Part shown: one piece after another, positions 48,296-56,964 of the stretch | Layout of the letters: each line of letters begins with the position of its first letter | How positions within the stretch are numbered: position 1 is the first letter of the stretch | Source of the DNA: Sphingobacterium sp. HMA12 | GTDB lineage: Bacteria; Bacteroidota; Bacteroidia; Sphingobacteriales; Sphingobacteriaceae | NCBI RefSeq assembly: GCF_002933815.1 | Contig: NZ_BEYR01000001.1 | Span: 558,001 to 622,000, forward strand | Direction: 5' to 3' | Length of the DNA stretch: 64,000 nt | Notes under the pieces: model-generated | Told to the model about the DNA's origin: nothing | What the model saw: the letters and a program-made list of their open reading frames with translations, nothing else | Database searches by the model: none | Translations under genes and position numbers: made by a program

Positions 48296-49978
48296 ATGAA
48301 CAAAGGAAATACCTACGATGCAATTGTCATCGGCTCAGGGATCAGCGGAGGGTGGGCGGCCAAAGAGCTGTCAGAAAAGGGGCTCAAAACAATAATGTTA
48401 GAAAGAGGCCGGAATATTGAGCATATTAAGGACTATGAAAGTCCGAATAAAAATCCTTGGGAATTTCCGCACCGCGGTGGCCGTACACAGGAGATGATCA
48501 AAAACCATCCGGTGCTGAAACGTGATTATCCATTGAATGAAACAAACGAAAGTTTTTGGGTAAATGAGCAGGAAAGTCCATATATGGAAGTGAAACGATT
48601 TGATTGGTTCAGAGGTTACCAGGTAGGTGGTCGTTCGCTAACTTGGGGACGCCAAAGCTATCGTTGGAGTGACCTAGATTTTGAAGCGAACCTCAAGGAC
48701 GGATACGGAGTCGACTGGCCGATACGTTATAAAGATATAGCAGCCTGGTACAGTTACGCGGAACGCTTTGCAGGGATCAGTGGTAATCGAGATGGTATTG
48801 ACGTATTGCCCGATGGCGAATATATGCCACCGATGGATATGAATGTTGTCGAAAAAAATGTTGCTGCACGTATTAAAAAAGCCTATGGAGGCAAACGACA
48901 TTTTATTATCGGCCGAACGGCCAATATAACTGTACCTCATCATGACCGGATCAATTGTCAGTATCAGAATAAGTGCTGGTTAGGCTGCAATTTTGGAGCT
49001 TATTTCAGCACCCAGTCGGCTACTTTACCCGCGGCGATGAAAACGGGCAACCTTACCGTGAGGCCGTTTTCTATTGTTACCAAGATCCTGTATGATAAAA
49101 ATACACAGCGTGCCACAGGAGTGGAAATTCTTGATGCGGAAACAAATCAGACATATGAATATTTTGCAAAAATAATCTTTCTGAATGCCTCGGCACTAAA
49201 TTCGGCCTGGGTGTTGATGAATTCAGCAACGGACATCTGGGAGCATGGCCTTGGAAGTAGTTCAGGTGAGCTTGGGCACAACGTGATGGACCATCATCTT
49301 GGTGTAGGCGCAGGTGGAAGGGTGGAAGGTTTCGAAGATAAGTATTATTATGGTAGGCGAGCGAATGGATTGTACATTCCACGTTTTCAGAATGTTGGCG
49401 AAGATAAGCGCGATTACCTTAGGGGATTTGGTTATCAAGGTGGGGCTAGTCGGGAGGGATGGTCTAGAGAGATTCCGGAAATGCAAATCGGTGCGGGGTT
49501 TAAAGAGGCACTCACAGAACCAGGGACCTGGACCATAGGTTTTGGTGGTTTTGGAGAGATCTTACCCTATCATGAAAACCGGATATACCTTGATAAAGAT
49601 AAGAAAGATAAATGGGGGCTGCCCGTACTGGCCATGGATATTGAGATTAAAGATAATGAATTGAAAATGCGTAAAGATATGGCAGCAGAAGCAAAGCATA
49701 TGCTTGAGTCTGTAGGTGTCAAAGATGTTTATACATATGATAATACTTATGGGTTTGGACAAGGTATTCACGAAATGGGCACCGCAAGGATGGGACGCGA
49801 TCCGAAAACCTCAGTGCTAAATGGTAACAATCAGGTGTGGGATGCTAAGAATGTATTCGTTACCGACGGAGCGTCGATGGCTTCTGCGGCATGTGTCAAT
49901 CCTTCTTTAACCTACATGGCTTTAACGGCAAGAGCTGCGGACTTTGCGGTAAACGAATTAAAGAAAGGGAACTTGTAA
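48296..49978 (+). CDS. GMC-family oxidoreductase (glucoside 3-dehydrogenase-like)
   Basis: ATG 48296 (560 residues) is preferred to an in-frame ATG at 48239, because YDAIVIGSGISGGWAAKEL is the usual start. The FAD-binding fold, the GRSLTWGRQSYRW loop and the GMC C-terminal domain (HEMGTARMGRDPKTSVLNG, AACVNPSLTYMALTARAA) are complete. Together with the small Tat-type subunit it likely oxidises a sugar at C3 at the membrane. No Tat signal is on this subunit itself. It is 1 nt from the next gene. Confidence 0.88.
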   Translation: MNKGNTYDAIVIGSGISGGWAAKELSEKGLKTIMLERGRNIEHIKDYESPNKNPWEFPHRGGRTQEMIKNHPVLKRDYPLNETNESFWVNEQESPYMEVKRFDWFRGYQVGGRSLTWGRQSYRWSDLDFEANLKDGYGVDWPIRYKDIAAWYSYAERFAGISGNRDGIDVLPDGEYMPPMDMNVVEKNVAARIKKAYGGKRHFIIGRTANITVPHHDRINCQYQNKCWLGCNFGAYFSTQSATLPAAMKTGNLTVRPFSIVTKILYDKNTQRATGVEILDAETNQTYEYFAKIIFLNASALNSAWVLMNSATDIWEHGLGSSSGELGHNVMDHHLGVGAGGRVEGFEDKYYYGRRANGLYIPRFQNVGEDKRDYLRGFGYQGGASREGWSREIPEMQIGAGFKEALTEPGTWTIGFGGFGEILPYHENRIYLDKDKKDKWGLPVLAMDIEIKDNELKMRKDMAAEAKHMLESVGVKDVYTYDNTYGFGQGIHEMGTARMGRDPKTSVLNGNNQVWDAKNVFVTDGASMASAACVNPSLTYMALTARAADFAVNELKKGNL

Positions 49979-49979
49979 T

Positions 49980-50549
49980 ATGGAAAGAAGAGAAGCATTA
50001 AAAAGATTAACGCTCCTTTTTGGAGGGACGATTATTGGGGGGCAATTATTTTTAGAGGGATGTGCCCGCAAGGCATCCGCCGATGTAGCAACCTTGTTTG
50101 AAGAAAAGCAAATAGGGTTTCTAGCGGAAATCGCAGAAACTATCCTTCCAAAGACAAGTACCCCTGGGGCTAAAGAAGCTGGGGTAGGGGCTTTTATTCC
50201 AGTTATGGTACGCGATTGCTACACCAATGAAGAACAAAAAGTATTTCTGAAAGGTTTACAGGACATAAAAGATAGATCAGAAAAGGAGTATAAAAACTCT
50301 TTCGAAAAACTAACGTCTGATCAACGGAACAAACTGCTTGTTGCCATAGACGGAGAACGAGTTGAACAGGAGAAAAACCGTCCTGCCTATGGTGTTCATC
50401 ATTATTTTTCGATGTTAAGGCAGCTGACACTACTGGGGTTCTTTTCCTCGGAACTGGGAGCTACCCAAGCGTTAAGATATGTCGCTATTCCTGGTAAATA
50501 CGATGGTAACCTCGCTTACAAAAAAGGCGATAAAGCTTGGGCTACTTAA
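49980..50549 (+). CDS. Gluconate 2-dehydrogenase subunit 3-family small subunit
   Basis: The 189-residue protein begins with a twin-arginine-type signal (MERREALKRLTLLFGG) that also contains a lipobox-like LEGC. The mature part matches DUF1932-like Gluconate_2-dh3: FLAEIAETILPKTSTPGAKE and GVHHYFSMLRQLTLLGFFSS. It normally carries the GMC subunit across the membrane. It follows the GMC gene after 1 nt, so they form one complex. A terminator follows 51 nt later. Confidence 0.87.
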   Translation: MERREALKRLTLLFGGTIIGGQLFLEGCARKASADVATLFEEKQIGFLAEIAETILPKTSTPGAKEAGVGAFIPVMVRDCYTNEEQKVFLKGLQDIKDRSEKEYKNSFEKLTSDQRNKLLVAIDGERVEQEKNRPAYGVHHYFSMLRQLTLLGFFSSELGATQALRYVAIPGKYDGNLAYKKGDKAWAT

Positions 50550-50600
50550 GAAATAGATTTGCTCGCAGGTTGATTATGTAGGTAAGTTTATGATTATCGG

Positions 50601-50631
50601 ATGGCAGGTATTTTCACCTGCCATTTTTTTA
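50601..50631 (+). terminator. Strong intrinsic terminator
   Basis: ATGGCAGGT / ACCTGCCAT with a 6-nt loop and a T7 tail, behind the GMC operon. Confidence 0.9.
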
Positions 50632-50689
50632 AAAAATTCTTAAAAAGTAATTTTTAGTGTCACTATGCGTTGTTATTATTAATAAAATA

Positions 50690-51400
50690 AATGCGAACAC
50701 AATATTTATTGAATTTTATTGATCTTTGGAGATTGAAGGCCTTTTTTATAAATTCAGCAATTCTGGTGTCACAGATAGCCTTTTGCGCTACGTCAGTCCG
50801 AGACTGGTACCCGAGTGGAAGAAATATGCCGACAAATGGGAGTCTCCCAAGCGACATTTTTTCAATTGGAAGAAAAAATACGGTGGTCTGGGCGTTCCAG
50901 AGTTGCGCAAACTCCGGCAGTTGGAAGAGGAGAATGCCCAGCTCAAAAAGCTTGTCGCTGATTTAAGTTTGGACAAACAGATGTTACAGGATGTGGTAAA
51001 AAAAGTTGTGAAGCCTGCCTACAAAAAGGAAATGGCCTGTTGGATGGTCAGCAACTATCGGATATCTGTTCAGCGGGCCTGTCGATGTGTATGTCTGGCC
51101 AGGTCAATGTAATATTATATCCATTACTGACATCGGCAGTATGGTTTGTTCAAAATGCGGGTGAATGAAATAGCCCACACACGTATCCGTTATGGCTTTG
51201 GACGTATATTTGTTCTGCTTCGACGAAAAGGTTTCACCGATAATCATAAACGTGTTTACCGTATTTATAAGGCTTGCGGACTAAACCTGCGCACCAAGCG
51301 GCCAAGGCGAAGTTGTAGTGCTGCCCATCGGTTGGACCGATTGCAGACTACAGGTATAAACCAGGTTTGGAGCATGGATTTTCTACAGGATGTATTATAA
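50690..51400 (+). mobile_element. IS3-family (IS407-like) element, degenerate
   Basis: The OrfA HTH reads VEEICRQMGVSQATFF in one frame. A poly-T of 6 (about 50856-50861) then shifts the frame to NWKKKYGGLGVPELRKLRQL, an OrfA signature, with the leucine-zipper-like LEEENAQLKKLVADLSLDKQ. OrfB begins with RYGFGRIFVLLRRKGFTDNH and stops at TAA after INQVWSMDFLQDVL, well short of the DDE residues. It is an inactive remnant, and its termini are not identified. Confidence 0.8.
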
Positions 51401-51415
51401 TATTTCTACAATAGT

Positions 51416-51811
51416 TTATGGATTATGAAATTGTTTTAGACTATGATCTCGATATTTTTCGCCCCATTCTATAACTTCGTTTATCAGGTTTTTAAGGGTT
51501 TTCCCAAGTTCTGTTAATTCATATACTACAGTGAGAGGTTTCGTCTTTAGTTCGGTTCTGCTGATGAGGCCATTTATTTCTAGATCATCCAGCTCTTTCG
51601 CAAGCATTTTTCGTCCGATTCCGTCGATGGTATTTAGCAATTCCATAAAACGCATTTTACCCATAACCAATAAACTGCCAAGAATAAAGATTTTCCATTT
51701 GCCACTCAAAACATCGGTGGTATCTTTTATACCGAGTATTCTTGATCTGCATAGCGTATTTTGTTCTTGTATTTTGTCTTTATTCATTTTATTTGGATTT
51801 ATCACTTTCAA
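51416..51811 (-). CDS. HxlR-family transcriptional regulator
   Basis: The 131-residue protein has a winged HTH with VLSGKWKIFILGSLLVMGKM, FMELLNTIDGIGRKMLAKEL and YELTELGKTLKNLINEVIEW, all HxlR family landmarks. A second ATG at 51787 would give 123 residues. It lies divergent from an SDR gene with 111 nt between, a standard repressor-target layout. The effector is unknown. Confidence 0.85.
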   Translation of the reverse strand: MKVINPNKMNKDKIQEQNTLCRSRILGIKDTTDVLSGKWKIFILGSLLVMGKMRFMELLNTIDGIGRKMLAKELDDLEINGLISRTELKTKPLTVVYELTELGKTLKNLINEVIEWGEKYRDHSLKQFHNP

Positions 51812-51892
51812 AGGTATTAATTATCCTTAAGTATCGTATATGGAACCGGTGTCACGGAAGGAACCTATAGTAATTTACTCTATTGCTCAAAT

Positions 51893-51900
51893 TAACTTTG
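51893..51900 (+). promoter_or_regulatory. -7 box of the SDR-HapK unit
   Basis: TAACTTTG, 22 nt before the SDR start. No clear -33 match. Confidence 0.5.
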
Positions 51901-51922
51901 CATGTAATTAAAATTTAAAAAA

Positions 51923-52675
51923 ATGCGTTTACAAAACAAAACAGCCCTTATTACAGGAGGGACAAGTGGTATTGGGTTAGCAACAGCTCAGTTATTTTTG
52001 AATGAAGGTGCAAGAGTAATTATCACGGGCCAAAAAGAGGTCGCTTTAACGGATTTATTTTCTCAATATTCATCCGATCAGCTTTACTATTTTGCTTACG
52101 ATACGTCGAAAATTTCAGAAATTGAAAGGCTAGCTGAATTTGTTCAAAATACATTTGAATCTATTGATGTGGCTTTCATTAATGCTGGCATAGCCAAATT
52201 TGCTGCTTTAGAAGACATTTCCGAGGATCTTTTTGACCAAGTGATTAATACCAATTTCAAAGGAATGTTTTTCACTTTGCAAAAACTTTCACCCTTGTTT
52301 ACAAACCCTGCGTCGGTTATATTGACCGCCTCGTCAGGTATTCATAAAGCTCATTGGGGGTCTAGTGTTTATTCGGCCTCTAAAGCAGCGGTTAGAAATT
52401 TAGCTGTCACCTTGAGCAACGAGTGGATTTCTCGAGGAATCCGGGTAAATGTTGTGAGCCCTGGTTCGACAGAAACGGCATTGTTCCAAAAATTGGGTTT
52501 AAATACCGAGCAGCTAAATGGGATGAAAGATAGTCTCATTAGTAATATTCCAAATGGAAGATTGGTACTGCCTGAGGAAATCGCTAATACAGTGTTGTAT
52601 TTAGCTTCTTCGGGTTCGGAATCTCAAACTGGAACAGAAATTATTGTTGATGGTGGTGCTTTCTTAAAAGTTTAA
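51923..52675 (+). CDS. Short-chain dehydrogenase/reductase
   Basis: The 250-residue SDR has the cofactor loop TGGTSGIGLA, the NAGIAKF strand, catalytic Ser in LTASSGIHKAH, and Tyr-x3-Lys in VYSASKAAVRN. It is cytoplasmic and NAD(P)-dependent, with unknown substrate. Divergent HxlR gene upstream; HapK-like gene 4 nt downstream on the same strand. Confidence 0.9.
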   Translation: MRLQNKTALITGGTSGIGLATAQLFLNEGARVIITGQKEVALTDLFSQYSSDQLYYFAYDTSKISEIERLAEFVQNTFESIDVAFINAGIAKFAALEDISEDLFDQVINTNFKGMFFTLQKLSPLFTNPASVILTASSGIHKAHWGSSVYSASKAAVRNLAVTLSNEWISRGIRVNVVSPGSTETALFQKLGLNTEQLNGMKDSLISNIPNGRLVLPEEIANTVLYLASSGSESQTGTEIIVDGGAFLKV

Positions 52676-52679
52676 GATA

Positions 52680-53003
52680 ATGGGAAAGGTAATTTTAGTT
52701 TTTATTAATCTTAAAAAAGATATAGACAAGAAAGCTTTCGAGGCATTTGAACACCGGGTTTCGAAGTACAATGTCCATTTGAGATCCCATAAAAGTTTTA
52801 AAGTTCTACGTACTGAAGGAATACTGGGCGATGAAAAAGCAGCATCTCCGTACGATTATATCGAAATAATCGATATAGAGAGCCTAGAATCGATGTACAA
52901 TACTGTCGAACATGATACTACAATAAAGGCTTTTATGTCCGAGTTTTCTGAATTTGCAGAAAGTTCTCAATTTCTAGTTACCGAATATGTACTTAGTGTG
53001 TAG
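52680..53003 (+). CDS. HapK-like (REDY-like) small protein
   Basis: The 107-residue protein follows the REDY-like/HapK pattern (RTEGILGDEKAASPYDYIEI, FSEFAESSQFLVTEY), a ferredoxin-like dimeric fold. HapK is known next to prodigiosin genes, but no such genes occur here. It begins 4 nt after the SDR stop and is presumably its partner. The family match is from memory of the motif, so moderate confidence. Confidence 0.6.
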   Translation: MGKVILVFINLKKDIDKKAFEAFEHRVSKYNVHLRSHKSFKVLRTEGILGDEKAASPYDYIEIIDIESLESMYNTVEHDTTIKAFMSEFSEFAESSQFLVTEYVLSV

Positions 53004-53376
53004 TATTTATTCGAAACATGCTATATGGCGGAAGAGGGCGGAGGGAACCGTGTAATTTTTCTATCAGGAGATAATAAAGATGCAAAAAAGTGAAATGGAG
53101 ATGTTGGAAAAAATGGATTTTGCAGGAATTGATTTAGTGGGACTTGCTGGGAGTGCCATTCAGTAGGTTGGGGATCCCTTAATTACCAAAAATTTTATCA
53201 GGTTAGCAAAGTAAAAGCGGCCTATCCTTCAAGGTAAATATGAACGAATTTGTAGGATATTTTAAAAAATTATGTAGCATAATAGACAAACTTATTTATG
53301 TAGCTATAGTATATTTTACCTGTAGAACTCGCTTCCAAGGCTATTAATTAAACAAACCTGGAAGCGAGTTAGGTTG
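53004..53376. other. 373-nt intergenic region with long-stem hairpin
   Basis: AACTCGCTTCCA at 53325-53336 and TGGAAGCGAGTT at 53358-53369 form a perfect 12-bp stem around 21 nt. It sits between the end of the HapK gene and the stop of the reverse-strand SDR. It has no T-run, but it may still end transcription from either side. A short frame (MQKSEMEMLEKMDFAGIDLV, about 53080-53166) is present without support. Confidence 0.45.
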
Positions 53377-54117
53377 TTAAGAAATACTGATACCTCCGTC
53401 GATCGGAAGAAGGACACCTGTTGCCCAATCCGAATCGGAGTCCAAAAAGAATACTGCTGCTGCAACAATATCCTGAATCCGTCCTCTTCGTTGCAAAGGA
53501 ATAGCGGCCCTTTCGCCCTCATTGGCTAAGCGAATTGTTTCCTCATCAAAACCAGCTGATTTTAATATGTCAGTATCTGTGGGACCAGGTGCTATCGCAT
53601 TTACACGTATTCCAAGCGGAGCGAGCTCAAGTGCCCATATCTTTGTAAGCATATTTAGAGATGCTTTTGCAGCCCCGTAAGCGCTGCTATTGGGATATGG
53701 TTTAATTCCGCCGCTACTGCTGGTATTTAAAATTTGACCTTTTGCTGCAGTTAGGAACTCGAGGCATGCTGACGCCAGCAAAGTCGGCCCTAAAACGTGA
53801 GATCTAAACATATCCTGCATAGATTCGCTACTAATGTTCTGTAATGGACCAATGGTTATATTTCCTGCATTGTTCACAAGGATGTTCAGCTTTCCCTGCC
53901 AATTTTCTTTAACAAAAGCAGCTATGGGCAAATGATCACCTTCTTTTGCGCTGTCAAATACCATTATATTTATTCCTGGCATTTTCAAAGCGATCTGTTC
54001 GAGCTTGGCAATGTTTCGACCAGTGATTAACACTTTCCATCCCTTTTCATAGAAATAATTTGCTATTCCGAGACCTATTCCGGACGAACCGCCGGTTATA
54101 ATTATACTTTTATCCAT
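53377..54117 (-). CDS. Short-chain dehydrogenase/reductase
   Basis: The 246-residue SDR has TGGSSGIGLGIANYF, NILVNNAGNI, catalytic Ser in ILNTSSSGGI and Tyr-Lys in SAYGAAKASLNM, and ends in LLPIDGGISIS. It is only distantly like the SDR at 51923. It diverges from the HxlR gene at 54239 by 121 nt, mirroring the first HxlR/SDR pair. Confidence 0.9.
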   Translation of the reverse strand: MDKSIIITGGSSGIGLGIANYFYEKGWKVLITGRNIAKLEQIALKMPGINIMVFDSAKEGDHLPIAAFVKENWQGKLNILVNNAGNITIGPLQNISSESMQDMFRSHVLGPTLLASACLEFLTAAKGQILNTSSSGGIKPYPNSSAYGAAKASLNMLTKIWALELAPLGIRVNAIAPGPTDTDILKSAGFDEETIRLANEGERAAIPLQRRGRIQDIVAAAVFFLDSDSDWATGVLLPIDGGISIS

Positions 54118-54238
54118 ATTTTTTTTTACAAAGGAATGTAGAAATCAATTATAAAACAATAACTTACGTCTCCGTAAGAAGCTTACCCTGAGGTAGGTAT
54201 AGTTGATATTCAGCTACTTATTTTAAAAAAAAAATGAA

Positions 54239-54619
54239 ATGGCATACAATAGAAAACCAACATTAGAATGTGAAACAAATCCCAGCGCCGATTGTGCTGT
54301 GGAAGCAGCAATGGCAGTACTTAGTGGTAAATGGAAGCTTAAAATTTACAAGATGCTCCGATCAAATGACGCGCTGCGATTTCATGAGATAAAAACTGAA
54401 ATAGGTGCTATTTCGGATAAAACGCTTACCGCGCAGTTAAAGGAAATGGAAGAAGATAATCTGCTGACTAGGACTGTTTATCCTGAAGTGCCACCACGTG
54501 TAGAATATAACCTTACTCCACTTGGAAAGAAACTGAATAATGTTCTCTTAGCTCTTGATCAGTGGGGTCGAGCTTATGTATATGAAATGCGCGGAGGTAT
54601 ATTGCCTGAGCTTGATTAA
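54239..54619 (+). CDS. HxlR-family transcriptional regulator
   Basis: The 126-residue wHTH protein shows AMAVLSGKWKLKIYKMLRSN, ALRFHEIKTEIGAISDKTLT and VEYNLTPLGKKLNNVLLALD. It has a cysteine pair near the start (LECETNPSADC) that could be redox- or ligand-responsive, but that is speculative. Divergent SDR partner. Confidence 0.87.
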   Translation: MAYNRKPTLECETNPSADCAVEAAMAVLSGKWKLKIYKMLRSNDALRFHEIKTEIGAISDKTLTAQLKEMEEDNLLTRTVYPEVPPRVEYNLTPLGKKLNNVLLALDQWGRAYVYEMRGGILPELD

Positions 54620-54780
54620 GGGCTTATTTATTATGTAACGGTTAAAGATGCATTGAAAACATTGAAGACTTAAATATAGTAAGAGCTTTCAAGATGAGCT
54701 TTTTAGAAACTGTAATCTGAGCTTTTTAGAAAGTTGAATTTCATTTTGTTTTCGGAAATTTGAATTGAAAGATAAAGATT

Positions 54781-55290
54781 ATGGATATTTTAAAACTAAG
54801 TACGGAATGGGCCAAAGCAGAATTATTTTCTGCTAAGATCGTATGGATGTTCAGTTTTATTGTGTTACTCACAGCAATCGGTTTTGCTGTTTTGGGGAAA
54901 ACCGCAATGGCAAGGTCCTACGTGATTCCTTTAATGGTAGCAGCAGTTTTCTTAATTGCTGTTGGGATCGGCCTATATGCAGCTAACAGACCACGTATTG
55001 CCCAGTTTGAACAGGAGTATAAAAAGCAGGCAGCTGCTTTCGTGGAAAAAGAAATCGCCCGAGCAACAAAATCCGAAGGTGAGCTTAAGTTAATTCTTAA
55101 GATATTACCAGCTATTGCCATCGTAGCGGCAATATTTCTGCTGTTTTTTTCCTCCGAACATATCAAGGCAATAAGTATCACACTACTACTTCTCGTAGGC
55201 TTTCTAATGGCAGTGGACACTAATACTTCTGCGCGAAATACTGCTTACAGAACAGAACTTTTAAAATATTACGAACGGTGGCAAGAATAG
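54781..55290 (+). CDS. Membrane protein of unknown function (169 residues)
   Basis: It has four hydrophobic helices at about 23-42, 49-66, 104-124 and 126-145, and a charged cytoplasmic linker (ANRPRIAQFEQEYKKQAAAF). No family is recognised. Its end overlaps the start of the AraC-like remnant by 13 nt, so it was co-transcribed with that regulator before the deletion. Confidence 0.6.
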   Translation: MDILKLSTEWAKAELFSAKIVWMFSFIVLLTAIGFAVLGKTAMARSYVIPLMVAAVFLIAVGIGLYAANRPRIAQFEQEYKKQAAAFVEKEIARATKSEGELKLILKILPAIAIVAAIFLLFFSSEHIKAISITLLLLVGFLMAVDTNTSARNTAYRTELLKYYERWQE

Positions 55291-55833
55291 AACCTCGGAA
55301 GCAGGATTCATTTGTTTATTCCTGTAGTTCAGCAGATAAATGGGGGAACGAACAATTTGTATCAGATCATGTACTGTCTTTTCAGCTTTCAGGTGAGACC
55401 CATATATTTCATCAGAAGGGTACTTTTGTATTCGGAAAAAATCAGGTCTTATTGACTCACAGAAATCAATTTGCCAGGACGTTGAAAATGCCTTGCGCAG
55501 ATCGGGAATATAAGGCGGTGTCCATTATTTTGAAGTCAGAATACCTGAAAAAGTATGCCGCAAATAATGGAATCGAACAAAACCAACGATATACGGGAAA
55601 TTATAATGTTGTTCTGGAGCCAAACTCTTTTCTCAAAAGCTATTGTCATTCTTTGTTGCCTTATCTTCAAAGTCCGGAGGGAGTTAATTATAAAATGGTT
55701 GTTTCAAAAATCACTGAACTGCTGGAACTGTTATTGCACAGTTATCCTGATTTAAGGTGTTTTCTTTTTGATTTTACCGAACCTCATAAAATAGATATCG
55801 AAGAATTTATGCTCAAGAATTTTCGCTATAATT
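55278..55833 (+). pseudogene. AraC-family regulator, truncated before its DNA-binding domain
   Basis: From GTG 55278 about 185 codons encode an AraC-like sensor half (SDHVLSFQLSGETHIFHQKG, TELLELLLHSYPDLRCFLFD) ending in EFMLKNFRYN, the point where the HTH domain normally begins. The sequence then turns into the antisense of the neighbouring MocR gene. Expressed product could not bind DNA. It is the left side of a deletion scar at about 55833. Confidence 0.75.
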
Positions 55834-56194
55834 CATCGGTAACGGGGAGTGCGTTGGTAAACGATACGAATTTCTTATCTGTAATATCCTGTGGTAATTT
55901 TTGCAGTAAGCTGTCAATATGAACACTCTCTGCGGTTAACGAAACGGGAATCACACGGGGTAGTGGTATCTCTTCTCCTGAAAAATCCTGGACAAAATAG
56001 CCGGATTTTTCTTTAGAAACTATCATTCCCTTATCCATTAAATAATTAAAGGATTGCAAGATGGTTCCTATACTGATTCCTTTTTTTTGGTGCAGGCTTC
56101 TTATAGAGGGAAGTTTGTCTCCTGGCTTGAAAACTCCGCCGTCAATCATTTCAGCGAGTTTGTTAGCAAATGAAATGTAAACCGGTTCCTTCAT
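55830..56194 (-). pseudogene. MocR/GntR-type regulator, truncated before its aminotransferase-like domain
   Basis: The ATG at 56194 opens MKEPVYISFANKLAEMIDGG with a GntR winged HTH (PGDKLPSIRSLHQKKGISIG) and a linker. It ends FVSFTNALPVTDEL near 55830, where the PLP-dependent domain of MocR proteins should start; about 350 residues are missing. A stop lies nearby at 55826. It converges with the AraC remnant at the same nucleotide. Confidence 0.72.
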
Positions 56195-56327
56195 GAAATT
56201 ATATCTGTTACAGGAGTAAATATAGAGTTGGAATCTGTTCAATGTACGAAATTTAATGCTATTTAAAACTTTTTGAATGCTTATGCGGTACAAACTGTGT
56301 ATAACAGAAAGCAAAAAAATTACAATA

Positions 56328-56618
56328 TTAGGGGTGCCGCACTTTTTGTTTAACCTTCAAATACCGTTTATAGTAATCATAGGAAGTTAATAGAATGAAT
56401 AAGTTGACAGATTTAGAATCAACACTGCTTATTGCTCTTGCAGAAAAATATCCTGCTTTATATATCCATACCTTTGACTGTCTGAACAATGGGGAGGAGA
56501 TCAACATCTGCGATACTGCTCGTGCCTGTAATTCGCGGAAAAATGATTGCAGCTCTATGCCGTCCTTAAAACTCTTTAAGAACTCCTTGTCGTTTAATAG
56601 TGACTCCTTGTCAATCAT
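56328..56618 (-). mobile_element. IS256-like transposase N-terminal fragment
   Basis: The frame opens MIDKESLLNDKEFLKSFKDG and continues IELQSFFRELQARAVSQML, resembling the N-terminus of one IS256 branch. It then runs into unrelated sequence (ISSPLFRQSKVWIYKAGYFS). A segment of about 40 bp within it is also found at 28.6 kb. It is a truncated and probably chimeric remnant. Confidence 0.5.
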
Positions 56619-56635
56619 AATCTTATAAAGTTAGT

Positions 56636-56673
56636 AAATAAAAAATGCGAAGTCCTTTCAAACTCCGCATTTC
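56636..56673 (-). terminator. Terminator of the reverse-strand methyltransferase unit
   Basis: AAATGCG / CGCATTT around 16 nt, with a T-run on the reverse strand, about 77 nt beyond the small wHTH-like gene. Confidence 0.6.
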
Positions 56674-56749
56674 TATAAATTACACACTTTATGAGACAGT
56701 GTCTTTCTTTATCGACCCCAAGAATTCTTGCACGTATATTGTCTTTCGG

Positions 56750-56962
56750 TTACTTACTAATATTTTTTTTCTTCGTTCTTTTGGTCGGACTGTAATTACA
56801 GACTTTGTTTTCTGTATATTCAATTTTATATTCAGACAGAAGCTGTGCAATTATTTCGTTGGTTTCATTTTCGTTCAATCCTATTTTTTCTCCGAGGTCA
56901 ATTTCGTTTAGGTGACCAGCATTGTCTATTAGTGCTTTGTAATATTTCTCTTTATTTTCCAT
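56750..56962 (-). CDS. Small winged-helix-like protein
   Basis: The 70-residue protein reads MENKEKYYKALIDNAGHLNE, then IGLNENETNEIIAQLLSEYK and a basic tail, as in a small HTH-type DNA-binding protein found in Bacteroidota. It lies 2 nt after the methyltransferase stop on the same strand. Function is unknown. Confidence 0.6.
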   Translation of the reverse strand: MENKEKYYKALIDNAGHLNEIDLGEKIGLNENETNEIIAQLLSEYKIEYTENKVCNYSPTKRTKKKNISK

Positions 56963-56964
56963 AA

